Assembly (NCBI GenBank): GCA_016717115.1
Contig: JADKGE010000003.1
Span: forward strand, 186,001 to 250,000
Origin: Actinomycetota bacterium
GTDB taxonomy: Bacteria; Actinomycetota; Actinomycetes; S36-B12
Direction: 5' to 3'
DNA length: 64,000 nucleotides
Shown: positions 28,076 to 35,813 of the stretch, piece after piece
How the letters are laid out: each line of letters opens with the position of its first letter
Position numbering within the stretch: the first letter of the stretch is position 1
Program-made: the position numbers and the translations under genes
Notes under the pieces: generated by a model
Told to the model about the DNA's origin: nothing
Seen by the model: only the letters and a program-made list of their open reading frames with translations
Databases searched by the model: none

Positions 28076-29638
28076 ATGAGCATCGGCGCGCGGTTCTTGG
28101 CATCGTTGGCTGCGTCGAGAGGACCACCCACGTTGCACGACACCTTCGCCGCTGCCGCGCCGTCTGAAGCGGGTGATGCGAGCCCGCGCGGGGCCGCGCT
28201 GAATGTGGTGCTGCGGCGCTCCCTGGGGCGCTTCGACCTGCTGATGATGGCGGTCGCGGCCGTGATCTCCGTCGACACGATCGGCACGGTGGCTGCTGGT
28301 GGCGGGACGGCGTTCACCGCGATGCTCGTTCTCGTCGTGGCGTTCCTCCTGCCCTACGGCATGATCTTCGCCGAGTTGACATCGACGTTCACCGAGGAGG
28401 GCGGCCCCTACATCTGGGTGCGGCTGGCCTTCGGCCGGCTGGCCGGCGCCGTCGCGGTCTTCTTCTACTGGGTCACCAACCCCATCTGGCTGGGCGGAAC
28501 CCTCGCAACCTTGGCGGGCGCCACCTGCTCGGACTTCCTGTTCGATCTGGAGGACAGCCGGTGGCGCGCCTGGCTGTTCCAGGCGGCCTTCATCTGGGCG
28601 GCGATCGGCGTGGCCGTCATCAGCCTGCGCCGCGGCAAGTACGTCATCACCGCGGGCGCGCTGGCCAAGCTCGGCCTCGTGGCGCTGTTCAGCGGCACCA
28701 CGGTCGCCTACGCCGTCGAGTACGGCGTCCAGCCGCTGGAGGCGGGCTTCTTCACCCCGACGCTCGCCGGCTTCCTCGCGGTGGCGCCCATCTTGTTGTT
28801 CGCCCTGTCGGGATTCGAGGCGGCGTCCGGGGCGGCCGAGGAGATGCGCAATCCGGCGCGCGACATGCCCGTGTCCATCGCGCGATCCGGCATGGTCGCG
28901 GCTGCCGTCTACCTCGTGCCCGTCCTCGCGGTGTTCGCGGTCATCCCCGCTGACCAGATCACCGGTGTCGATGGGTTCATGGCGGGGGTCACGCAGGTGT
29001 TCAGCGTCTACGGCCCCGCTGCCGACGCCATGACTGCGCTCGCCGCCGTCGCGTTCATCGTTGTCCTGCTCACCCAGGGCGCGGCGTGGATGGTCGCCAC
29101 CGATCGGATGCAAGCCGTCGCCGGAGCGGATGGGGCCTTCCCCGCCTACTTCGGCGCCTTCAGCCCACGCTTCGGCACGCCACTGCGGGTCAATGTCGCG
29201 TCCGGGATCGTCGCTACCGGATTCATGACCGCTGCTTTCGTGCTCCTGTCGAGCGATGCCGGTGACTCCGGCAGCCTGTTCATGGTCGTCCTCCTCATCG
29301 CGACGTCCACCCTGCTCATCTCCTACCTGATCATCGTGCCCACGCTCGTCGGCCTGCGCCGCCGCTACCCGCACATCGAGCGCCCCTATCGAGTGCCCTT
29401 CGCCGGGGCGGGAGCCTGGGCCCTGACCACCATCGTCATGCTGTGGATCGCCCTCGGTGTGGTCGTCGCCGTGGCCCCGGGAGTGCTCGAGGGGCTTCTC
29501 GGCATCGACTACGACTTCGCCGACGTCTGGGGCCTGGAGCAGGCGCGCGTCGAGGCGTTCACCCTGGGCACCCTCGCCGTCCTGATCGCCACGGCGGTGG
29601 GCGGTTATGCCTTCGCGCGTTGGCATGATCGAGGGTGA
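28076..29638 (+). CDS. APC-superfamily amino acid/polyamine permease
   Basis: 520 residues with about 12 TM helices. The first helix begins after SLGRFDLLMMAVAAVISVDTIG, the usual APC start, and TM6-loop has LLFALSGFEAASGAAEEMRNPARDMP, the conserved ExxNP-like block before the cytoplasmic loop. A cytoplasmic RRRYPHIERPYRVPF segment precedes the last helices, also typical. The predicted substrate is an amino acid or amine; direction (uniport, symport or antiport) is not readable. Residues 1-40 are non-conserved and TTG 28133 is an alternative start. It is followed 57 nt later by a diguanylate cyclase gene on the same strand. Confidence 0.92.
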   Translation: MSIGARFLASLAASRGPPTLHDTFAAAAPSEAGDASPRGAALNVVLRRSLGRFDLLMMAVAAVISVDTIGTVAAGGGTAFTAMLVLVVAFLLPYGMIFAELTSTFTEEGGPYIWVRLAFGRLAGAVAVFFYWVTNPIWLGGTLATLAGATCSDFLFDLEDSRWRAWLFQAAFIWAAIGVAVISLRRGKYVITAGALAKLGLVALFSGTTVAYAVEYGVQPLEAGFFTPTLAGFLAVAPILLFALSGFEAASGAAEEMRNPARDMPVSIARSGMVAAAVYLVPVLAVFAVIPADQITGVDGFMAGVTQVFSVYGPAADAMTALAAVAFIVVLLTQGAAWMVATDRMQAVAGADGAFPAYFGAFSPRFGTPLRVNVASGIVATGFMTAAFVLLSSDAGDSGSLFMVVLLIATSTLLISYLIIVPTLVGLRRRYPHIERPYRVPFAGAGAWALTTIVMLWIALGVVVAVAPGVLEGLLGIDYDFADVWGLEQARVEAFTLGTLAVLIATAVGGYAFARWHDRG

Positions 29639-29695
29639 CGAGCCCGGTGTGGCTACTCTTCACGCTGTGGTCGGTTCCGTCCTGGTAGGCCCAGC

Positions 29696-31162
29696 ATGCG
29701 TGTGATGGGCCACAGTCGCGCCCGGCTCGTGGCCATGGCACTCGGCGGCGTGGCGCTGCTCCTCATCGTGGTACTGCCCGTGGATTCGCCCTTGTGGGTG
29801 GCCGTCTCCCTCGGGGCTGGCCTCGTGGCTGTCGGCGTGTTCTTCGCCGCCGCTGTCAGGCTGCCGGCCAGGGCGCGTGCCGTGTGGTGGCTGCTTTGGG
29901 CCTACCTCGCGCTGACGGTGGCGGGCAACGTGGTCTACGACGTGATGGAGTACCACTTTGGGATCGACCCGTTTCCCAGTTGGGCCGATGCGCTCTACCT
30001 GGCCGCGTACGTGCCGCAGATCGTCGCGCTACTCCTGTTGATGCGGCAGAGGCAGCGGATCTGGGATCGGCAGGCGTGGATCGACTCCGCGATCATCACC
30101 CTCGCCGCGGTGTCGGTGGCAGCGACGTTCGTCCTGCTGCCGATGCTGTCTCGAACGACGCCAGCGGACCTCAGTACCTACCTTGCGCTGTCCTACCCGC
30201 TCCTCGACCTGGCCGTGCTGGCGATCCTGATTCGGCTGACCGTGGGCGGCGGCCGCCCGACGATGGCGCTGGTCCTGCTGACGGCGTCCGTCGCCGTGAC
30301 GCTGCTCGCCGACCTCATCTACAACGGGCTGGCGGCCACGGGGAGTGCCGCGGAAGCTCCCGGCTGGCTGGAAGTCCTGTTCACGGGTGGCTTGCTCCTC
30401 CTGGCGGCCGCCTCGACCGACCCGGGCGCCGCCTCGATCGGTCGTCCGTCGCCCGTTGAGCCGTCGATCATGTCCACGCCCCGCACCATCTTCCTGGGCG
30501 TGGGCGCGCTGACCGCACCCGTCCTGCTCGCCGTCGGGACCCGCGACGCCGCGACGCCTGAGGTGTTCTTCCTCGCGATGGCCGCGATCGCGGTGAACAT
30601 CCTGGTGATCTGGCGCATCCTGTTGTTGCTCTCGACGGTGCAGCGGCAGGCGGACACGCTCGCGGCGCTGGCCCGGACCGACTCGCTGACCGGGCTGCCG
30701 AACCGGAGATCGTGGAACTTCGAGCTCATGCGCGCGGCCGCGGCGGCGAGTGCCTCGGGTGGGCCCCTGACGATCGCCGTGGCGGACATCGACCACTTCA
30801 AGGAGTACAACGATCGGCACGGCCATCTGGCCGGTGACGCAATGCTCGAGGAGTGCGCCCGCCAGTGGCGAGCCGAGCTGCCCCCGTCGATCTTCCTCGC
30901 CCGTTACGGCGGCGAGGAGTTCTCCGTCATCCTGCCCAGCGAGCACGCCGCCGCGGCGGGCGCCATGCTCGAGCGGATGCGCCTGGCCACTCCGCCTCCC
31001 GTGACGGTGTCCATCGGCTACGCCACGTGCGATGCGCTCGTGCCTGCCGCCATGGCGGTTGATCGTGCGGATCGGGCGCTGTACGCCGCGAAGTCGGCGG
31101 GTCGCGATCGGGTGATCTGCGCGTCGGACGAGGTGGACGTCATGCGTCGGGGAGAGTCGTGA
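29696..31162 (+). CDS. Membrane diguanylate cyclase (8-TM sensor plus GGDEF)
   Basis: 488 residues. Eight or nine hydrophobic helices fill residues 10-310 and form an integral membrane sensor of unknown signal; the VVYDVMEYHFGIDPFPSWADALYL segment is typical of actinobacterial GGDEF proteins of this layout. The catalytic domain starts at ARTDSLTGLPNRRSW, with DIDHFKEYNDRHGHLAGD and active-site RYGGEEFSVILP near residue 404. No RxxD inhibitory site is seen five residues before GGEEF, in contrast to the cyclase at 19237. It makes c-di-GMP at the membrane. Its stop overlaps the GTG of the lipid kinase gene, so they are coupled. Confidence 0.93.
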   Translation: MRVMGHSRARLVAMALGGVALLLIVVLPVDSPLWVAVSLGAGLVAVGVFFAAAVRLPARARAVWWLLWAYLALTVAGNVVYDVMEYHFGIDPFPSWADALYLAAYVPQIVALLLLMRQRQRIWDRQAWIDSAIITLAAVSVAATFVLLPMLSRTTPADLSTYLALSYPLLDLAVLAILIRLTVGGGRPTMALVLLTASVAVTLLADLIYNGLAATGSAAEAPGWLEVLFTGGLLLLAAASTDPGAASIGRPSPVEPSIMSTPRTIFLGVGALTAPVLLAVGTRDAATPEVFFLAMAAIAVNILVIWRILLLLSTVQRQADTLAALARTDSLTGLPNRRSWNFELMRAAAAASASGGPLTIAVADIDHFKEYNDRHGHLAGDAMLEECARQWRAELPPSIFLARYGGEEFSVILPSEHAAAAGAMLERMRLATPPPVTVSIGYATCDALVPAAMAVDRADRALYAAKSAGRDRVICASDEVDVMRRGES

Positions 31163-32061
31163 GCGTCGCGGTGATCGTGAATCCCACGAAGGTCAACGGG
31201 ATGCGCCGTGCACGCGAGGCGGTCGAGGCACGCATCGCCATGCTGGGGGAGCCGGCACCGACGTGGTACGAGACGACGGCGCAGGATCCCGGTCCGGGTC
31301 AGGCTCGCGAGGCCTTGCGAGCAGGCGCGACGATGCTGCTCGCCTGGGGCGGCGACGGCACGGTAATGGGCGTCGCCGCCGAGGTGACGAACACAGCCGC
31401 GGCCCTCGGTGTCCTGCCCGGAGGGACGGGCAATCTGCTGGCCCGGAACCTGGGCATCCCCCTGTCGGTGTCGGACGCCATCGACACGGCGTACCGGGGC
31501 CGCGACCGGCGGATCGACCTCCTCGACGTCTACCTTGGGCACGGCGAGCGGCAGTTGAGCTCGGTGATGTGCGGCATGGGGTGGGACGCCGCGATGATGG
31601 CCGCACCCGAACTGCTGAAGAAGACGCTGGGATGGGGCGCTTACGCGATCGAGGGAGCCCGGCGGATCCGGCAGAAGCCGATGCGGCTGCGCATGTCGAT
31701 CGACGGCGGGCCGGAGGTGCACCTGTACGGCCGCACCGTCCTGATCGCCAATGTCGGGACTCTCGTGGCGGGTCTTGATCTCCTGCCCGAGTCCGAGCCC
31801 GACGACGGGCTGCTCGAGGTGCTCGTCATCGATCCGTCCTCGCCCCTGGACTGGGTGCGAACGTCGGCGGGCATCGTGCGGGGTCGAGGATCCGAGGGGG
31901 ATCCCTCCCGCACCCTTTTCCGCGGCCGGGACGTGATCGTCAGTACCGGTGGTACGCGCAAGCGCCAGGTCGATGGAGACCTGGTGAGTGACGGTCACGG
32001 CTTCCGGGCGCGCGTGCTCCCGAACGTGCTGACGGTCCGCGTACCGCTGGACCGCTCCTAG
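31159..32061 (+). CDS. Diacylglycerol kinase/lipid kinase family protein
   Basis: 300 residues. DAGK catalytic domain begins with VAVIVNPTKVNG; the nucleotide-binding GGDGT block is LAWGGDGTVMGVA and the second signature is LPGGTGNLLARNLGIP. C-terminal half forms the beta-sandwich with DLVSDGHGF near the end. These enzymes phosphorylate diacylglycerol or related lipids at the cytoplasmic membrane face. GTG 31159 overlaps the stop of the diguanylate cyclase. Its stop shares CTAG with the stop of the convergent DUF4097 gene, so both transcripts overlap by four bases. Confidence 0.93.
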   Translation: MSVAVIVNPTKVNGMRRAREAVEARIAMLGEPAPTWYETTAQDPGPGQAREALRAGATMLLAWGGDGTVMGVAAEVTNTAAALGVLPGGTGNLLARNLGIPLSVSDAIDTAYRGRDRRIDLLDVYLGHGERQLSSVMCGMGWDAAMMAAPELLKKTLGWGAYAIEGARRIRQKPMRLRMSIDGGPEVHLYGRTVLIANVGTLVAGLDLLPESEPDDGLLEVLVIDPSSPLDWVRTSAGIVRGRGSEGDPSRTLFRGRDVIVSTGGTRKRQVDGDLVSDGHGFRARVLPNVLTVRVPLDRS

Positions 32062-32918
32062 CCGTCACTGGCCGACGAGCGGCTGATGACGATGTCGCCC
32101 GCGCTCGTCTGGGCATTGATCGTGACGGTGGCGTCGGCCGAGGCAGGTCCGGCAGAGGGATCCATGTCGTTGTGCACCGTACCGAAGGAGGTGTGCAGGT
32201 CAAGGAGGGCGGCGGTTCCCGTGGGGATGCCGACCTCGATGCTGCCGAGAGCCGTCTTGAGGTCCACGGCACCTTGCCCCACGCACCCTAGGCGGACGTC
32301 GCCGTTGGCAGTGGCGGCGTTCACGTCGCTGTGGGCGTGATCCACCGACACCCCGCCGTTAGCGGCCTTCACCCTGAGTGGACCGATCGCCTCGCCGATC
32401 CACGTCGCGCCGTTGGAGTTCTTGACCTGCGCCCTGCCCTCGATCGCGACGATGCGGATCCTGCCCGAGGCGGTCGTGCAGGCGACATCACCGGAGATGC
32501 GTTCGGCGGCGATCGTGCCGAGGCCGGTCTCGAGGTCGAGCCCCGAGGCGTCCTGGAGCCGGATGTCGCCAGCACCCGTGCGCAGGCGGCACTCGCCGAG
32601 ACGTCCGCCGCCCAGGATCGTGCCGAGTCCGCACACGGCCTCGACCTGCGAGCCGGCCGGGAGTTCGATGCTCACCTGGACCGAGCCGGTCTTGCGCGAC
32701 GGGCTCAGGCCCCAGCCCTTCGTGCCGATGACCTGCAGTGTGCCGTCCGAGTACTCGACCCTGGTCCGTTCGGCCGCGCTGATGTCCGGCTCGTGCCGGT
32801 CGTCGCTCGGTGACACGGCTATGACGGTGTCGGCGCGGTCGCTGCCGACGATCCGGATATCGCCGACCACGAGGCGGATCGAGGCGGAGATGGGTAGGGG
32901 GGTGTCGAACGTGGGCAT
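32058..32918 (-). CDS. DUF4097-family beta-helix-like protein
   Basis: 286 residues made of repeating short strands with alternating Gly, Asp and Asn, e.g. RLRTGAGDIRLQDASG, LETGLGTIAAERISGDV, VKAANGGVSVDHAHSDVNAATANGDVRLG. This is the DUF4097 (adhesin-like) pattern, forming a right-handed beta-helix. No signal peptide or TM, so it may be cytoplasmic despite the adhesin-like name. ATG 32918 has AGAGGACC just upstream; an earlier ATG would lie inside the RHH gene end. It follows the ribbon-helix-helix gene by 37 nt, an arrangement often seen in actinobacteria, and is likely cotranscribed. Function unknown. Confidence 0.85.
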   Translation of the reverse strand: MPTFDTPLPISASIRLVVGDIRIVGSDRADTVIAVSPSDDRHEPDISAAERTRVEYSDGTLQVIGTKGWGLSPSRKTGSVQVSIELPAGSQVEAVCGLGTILGGGRLGECRLRTGAGDIRLQDASGLDLETGLGTIAAERISGDVACTTASGRIRIVAIEGRAQVKNSNGATWIGEAIGPLRVKAANGGVSVDHAHSDVNAATANGDVRLGCVGQGAVDLKTALGSIEVGIPTGTAALLDLHTSFGTVHNDMDPSAGPASADATVTINAQTSAGDIVISRSSASDG

Positions 32919-32955
32919 GATGGGTCCTCTGGTTGACGGGGGTGGAGAGGGCTGG

Positions 32956-33474
32956 CTAGCGCACCCAGCCGGCGTAGTGATGGCCCCCTCGCGGGGTGCT
33001 TCGCGTCGTGCGGGAACCTCCGTCGTCGGCACCCAACGCGGCAGCGGCGGCGCGCACGAGCCAAGCGTTGACGGAGAGCCCGGACTGGCGCGCGGCCTCC
33101 TCGACTCGGTCCTTCAGGTCCTGCCCGAGGCGCAGGTTGATGCGCACCATCGTCGCGTCGTCGCCCTCCAGTGGAAGGGGCGCCGCCATGGCGCCCGCCG
33201 AGTCGACGACGTCGGCGAAGGCGGGGGCAGCGGGCGGAGGAGTCACGACGAACTCCGGCTCACGCCCCCGAAGGCGCACCTCGACCGAGCCAGGGGCGAG
33301 CTCGCGCGTGATCTCCGCAGCGGCGGTCGACAGCGCGTCGAGCAGGGCGAGGCGCAGGGCCGACTCCAGCGGGCCGGTCAGCCGCTCGGCGAGGGCGCGC
33401 GCCTCGTCGCCGCCGGCCTCTGCGGCGAGGGCCAGGTCCTCGCGGATGTCATGCACGTAGGGTGTCAGATCCAT
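32956..33474 (-). CDS. Ribbon-helix-helix (HicB/CopG-like) DNA-binding protein
   Basis: 172 residues. The C-terminal block MVRINLRLGQDLKDRVEEAARQSGLSVNAWLVRAAAAAL is a classic RHH domain: a DNA-contacting strand then two helices. The N-terminal 100 residues are helical, acidic and of unknown role. ATG 33474 sits within direct and inverted TGGCA repeats, and a CATTGT box lies 6 nt upstream, so the mRNA may be leaderless and autoregulated. First gene of the pair with DUF4097. Called HicB-like in many annotations, but no HicA toxin is adjacent, so I do not call it an antitoxin. Confidence 0.82.
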   Translation of the reverse strand: MDLTPYVHDIREDLALAAEAGGDEARALAERLTGPLESALRLALLDALSTAAAEITRELAPGSVEVRLRGREPEFVVTPPPAAPAFADVVDSAGAMAAPLPLEGDDATMVRINLRLGQDLKDRVEEAARQSGLSVNAWLVRAAAAALGADDGGSRTTRSTPRGGHHYAGWVR

Positions 33475-33503
33475 GGCACAACAATGGCACCAAAGTGATG
33501 CCA
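33473..33503. promoter_or_regulatory. Repeated TGGCA sites, candidate RHH operator
   Basis: ATGGCAC occurs directly at 33473-33479 and 33484-33490, 11 nt apart, and the inverted form GTGATGCCA at 33495-33503. They cover the start and promoter region of the RHH gene. About one helical turn between repeats fits stacked RHH dimers. Confidence 0.45.
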
Positions 33504-33566
33504 AAGCAAACCAGCGTGGTGTCGTGGCTCCACTCCCGCCCGCCGTCTAGCGTGAGGTGCGTGGAT

Positions 33567-33923
33567 GTGCGCATCGGCCGAGGGTCGCGAGGTGTCGTGG
33601 CGGGCCGTCGCAGTCTGCTCATCCTCGTGGTGGCCCTCATCGCCGTGGTTGCCGTCGTGGTCGCCCTCGTGACGATCCGACTCGCTGATCGGCCCGTCCC
33701 GGGACCGCAACAGGATGCCGCGGTCTGCGGGTGGGACCTGAGCGTGCCCCAGGGCGTGAAGGACAATGGGGACTACCTGACGTTCACGGTGGAGTGGCTC
33801 GCCAGCCATCCCGGCCAGACACCTCCGGTCCCCACCAGCCCCTTCTGGCGTGGACCCTGCCCGATGCCGACGGGCCCTCCGGTCGGTCCGCCAGAGGACG
33901 AGCACGACTCGCCGGACGAGTGA
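33567..33923 (+). CDS. Small membrane-anchored protein, Pro/Asp-rich C terminus
   Basis: About 118 residues. One TM helix (LLILVVALIAVVAVVVALVTI, residues 16-36) anchors an external domain with only two cysteines (AVCGWDL and RGPCPMP), which may form a disulfide. The tail is Pro-rich then acidic (PPEDEHDSPDE). GTG 33567 is chosen because TGAGG (33553-33557) lies 9 nt upstream; GTG 33561 and 33552 are alternatives. Divergent from the RHH gene. No family recognised. Confidence 0.65.
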   Translation: MRIGRGSRGVVAGRRSLLILVVALIAVVAVVVALVTIRLADRPVPGPQQDAAVCGWDLSVPQGVKDNGDYLTFTVEWLASHPGQTPPVPTSPFWRGPCPMPTGPPVGPPEDEHDSPDE

Positions 33924-33963
33924 ACGGACTCGTCTTCAACCCACATCTGCCGAGCAGGGCCGA

Positions 33964-34434
33964 CTAGCTCGGCTTCGGGCGAGCCGGCGACGAGCAGCGC
34001 TCGCAGAGGCCGAAGATATCGAGAGTGTGGCTCACGTCGGTGAATCCGTGCGCCGTGGCCACGGCATGCGTCCAGCGCTCGACGGCAGGGCCCTCGACCT
34101 CGACGGTCAGGCCGCAGTCTCGACAGACCAGATGATGGTGGTGGCCGGTGCTCTGCCCGCACCTGCGGTAGAGGGACTCGCCGTCCGCGCTGACCAACAC
34201 GTCAATCTCGCCGATGTCGACCATCGCCTGCAGGGATCGATACACCGTCGCCAGTCCCACGTTCTCGCCTCGTGCCTTCAGCATCTCGTGCAAGGCCTGG
34301 GCTGAGCGGAAGTCATCGACGTCCTGCAGCACTCCGGCAACGGCGGCCCTCTGCCGGGTGGCTCGCTGACCGATGGTCCGTGGCGGCGCCGCGGCCGAAG
34401 GCGACGCCTTGGGCGAGGTGGCGGGGGTGCTCAC
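33964..34434 (-). CDS. Fur-family repressor, probably Zur (zinc uptake regulator)
   Basis: 156 residues. The winged helix spans QRATRQRAAVAGVLQDVDDFRSAQALHEMLK and VGLATVYRSLQAM; the metal-binding dimerisation domain has HHHHLVCRDCG and a second CxxC, GLCERC, forming a structural zinc site. GTG 34434 has GGAGG 7 nt upstream. The first 25 residues are Ser/Ala/Pro-rich. Zinc specificity is suggested by the Zn/Mn ABC operon 4 kb away with an AATGA-N3-TCATT box in front, but Fur or Mur cannot be excluded by sequence alone. Divergent from the copper operon. Confidence 0.9.
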   Translation of the reverse strand: MSTPATSPKASPSAAAPPRTIGQRATRQRAAVAGVLQDVDDFRSAQALHEMLKARGENVGLATVYRSLQAMVDIGEIDVLVSADGESLYRRCGQSTGHHHHLVCRDCGLTVEVEGPAVERWTHAVATAHGFTDVSHTLDIFGLCERCSSPARPKPS

Positions 34435-34524
34435 GGATGTACCTCCGGTCGGCGGGCGAGTGGTCACATCGACTCTATCGTCGGCGCGTCGCCCGGACCG
34501 GCACGATCGCTGGACCCTGGCTTG

Positions 34525-34530
34525 TACACT
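34525..34530 (+). promoter_or_regulatory. -10 box for a leaderless transcript
   Basis: TACACT fits TANNNT and ends exactly 6 nt before GTG 34537. No matching -35 is clear. CACTGC and GCAGTG flank GCCGGT just downstream as a small inverted repeat (34528-34545). Confidence 0.4.
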
Positions 34531-34536
34531 GCGCCG

Positions 34537-35076
34537 GTGCAGTGGCGGCAGGGCAGGCGCGTGGCGAGAGCCGCGATGATGTCCGCTGCCCTGGCGGTGC
34601 TGACCATCGCGGGCCACACGGCGGGCGATGGCAGCCTGCCCACGCCCGTCGGCCTCGTCCTCGTCTCGTGCTTCGCCTTCGCGCTCGCGTTCGCCGTGAG
34701 CGATCGCCGCCGCTCGTTCCCCTGGTTGATCGGCTACGTGCTCGCCGCCCAGGTGCTGCTCCACGTGCTGCTGACCTTCGCGGCGAGCCATGGTCATACC
34801 GGGTCGAGCGTCCCGATGGCGGGCATGGTCGCCGGCCATGCGGTGGGAGGATTCGCCGCTGCCCTGGTGCTCGCCTACGCCGATGACCTGATCGCATGCT
34901 GGGCGATGCTGCTCGCCCACGTGCTGGGCACGCCGCCCGTGACCGAGGCCTTGCCCTCTGGCCGCCCGTGCGCGCTGAGGGTGGCGCCGCCAGCGGTCGC
35001 GACGAGGCACTCGCTGCGTCACCACGTCGAGCGGCGCGGGCCCCCCGCACTCGCCGCCATGCTCCCTGCCGCCTGA
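34537..35076 (+). CDS. Four-TM membrane protein at head of copper operon
   Basis: About 179 residues. Four hydrophobic helices with a His/Met-containing external loop (FAASHGHTGSSVPMAGMVAGHAVGG) that could bind copper, and a basic, Arg-rich C-terminal tail. GTG 34537 is preceded by TACACT at 6 nt, supporting a leaderless start. It stands 83 nt before PCuAC, DyP peroxidase and CopC genes on the same strand. A role in copper handling is inferred from context and from the His/Met loop; no characterised family is recognised. Confidence 0.7.
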   Translation: MQWRQGRRVARAAMMSAALAVLTIAGHTAGDGSLPTPVGLVLVSCFAFALAFAVSDRRRSFPWLIGYVLAAQVLLHVLLTFAASHGHTGSSVPMAGMVAGHAVGGFAAALVLAYADDLIACWAMLLAHVLGTPPVTEALPSGRPCALRVAPPAVATRHSLRHHVERRGPPALAAMLPAA

Positions 35077-35159
35077 CCCCAGCACCCTCGCGCCGACGTC
35101 CAGCGTCGGCCTGTGCTGCTCTGCAACCGTTTCCCCTCAATCCTCACGAAGGAACACCC

Positions 35160-35813
35160 ATGTCATTCACTACCCGCTTCACGACCTCACGATCCGCCCG
35201 GCTGGTCGCCATCGGCGCCGCGTCCGTCCTGGCCGTCGGCCTCGCGGCAGCGCCGGCCCAGGCGCACGACGAGCCGGCCCTCGGCTCGACCTGCGCGATG
35301 TCCGGCATGACCAAGACCGTCCATGGTGAGACCTACGTCTGCGTCAGCAGGGTGGCGAACACCAAGCCGCGCTGGGGCCGAGGACTGCCCGTCTCGAAGT
35401 CGGCACTGACCCTCACCGACGGCTGGGCGAAGGCGGCCGACACGGGCATGACCGCCGCCTTCGGCATGCTGAAGAACCCGACCGACAAGCCGATCCGGGT
35501 GATCGGCGCCTACAGCCGGGCCTACTCGCCCGTGCTCCAACTGCACGAAGTGGTCATGGCGAACGACGCCATGGTCATGCAGCAGAAGCAGGGTGGCTTC
35601 GTCATCCCGGCGAACGGGATGCTCGAGCTCAAGCCGGGTGGCAACCACGTGATGTTCATGGCCATCAACAAGCCCGTCACGGCGGGCTCGATGGTGCCGC
35701 TGACCCTCGTCACCTCCGACGGTGCCCTGCTCAAGGTCACCGTGCTGGCGAAGGTCTTCACCGGTGCGAACGAGACCTACACCGGCGAAACCTCCGGAAT
35801 GTCCGGCATGTAA
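35160..35813 (+). CDS. PCuAC-type periplasmic copper chaperone
   Basis: 217 residues with a cleavable signal peptide ending AQAHDEP. The PCuAC fold block runs from SDGW-like text (LTDGWAKAADTGMTAAFGMLKN) to the end, with copper ligands in the H(x)3M...M...HVM pattern: LQLHEVVMANDAMVM and GGNHVMFMAINKP. A further Met-rich end ETSGMSGM and the CAMSGM near the N terminus add possible copper sites. AAGGAA precedes ATG. It would carry Cu(I) outside the membrane. Its stop overlaps the next ATG (TAATG), so it is coupled to the DyP peroxidase. Confidence 0.9.
   Translation: MSFTTRFTTSRSARLVAIGAASVLAVGLAAAPAQAHDEPALGSTCAMSGMTKTVHGETYVCVSRVANTKPRWGRGLPVSKSALTLTDGWAKAADTGMTAAFGMLKNPTDKPIRVIGAYSRAYSPVLQLHEVVMANDAMVMQQKQGGFVIPANGMLELKPGGNHVMFMAINKPVTAGSMVPLTLVTSDGALLKVTVLAKVFTGANETYTGETSGMSGM

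Noticed and set aside
32956..33474. Type II toxin-antitoxin pair (HicB-like)
   Set aside because: Only the RHH protein is present; the neighbour is a 286-residue DUF4097 beta-helix protein, not a HicA toxin.
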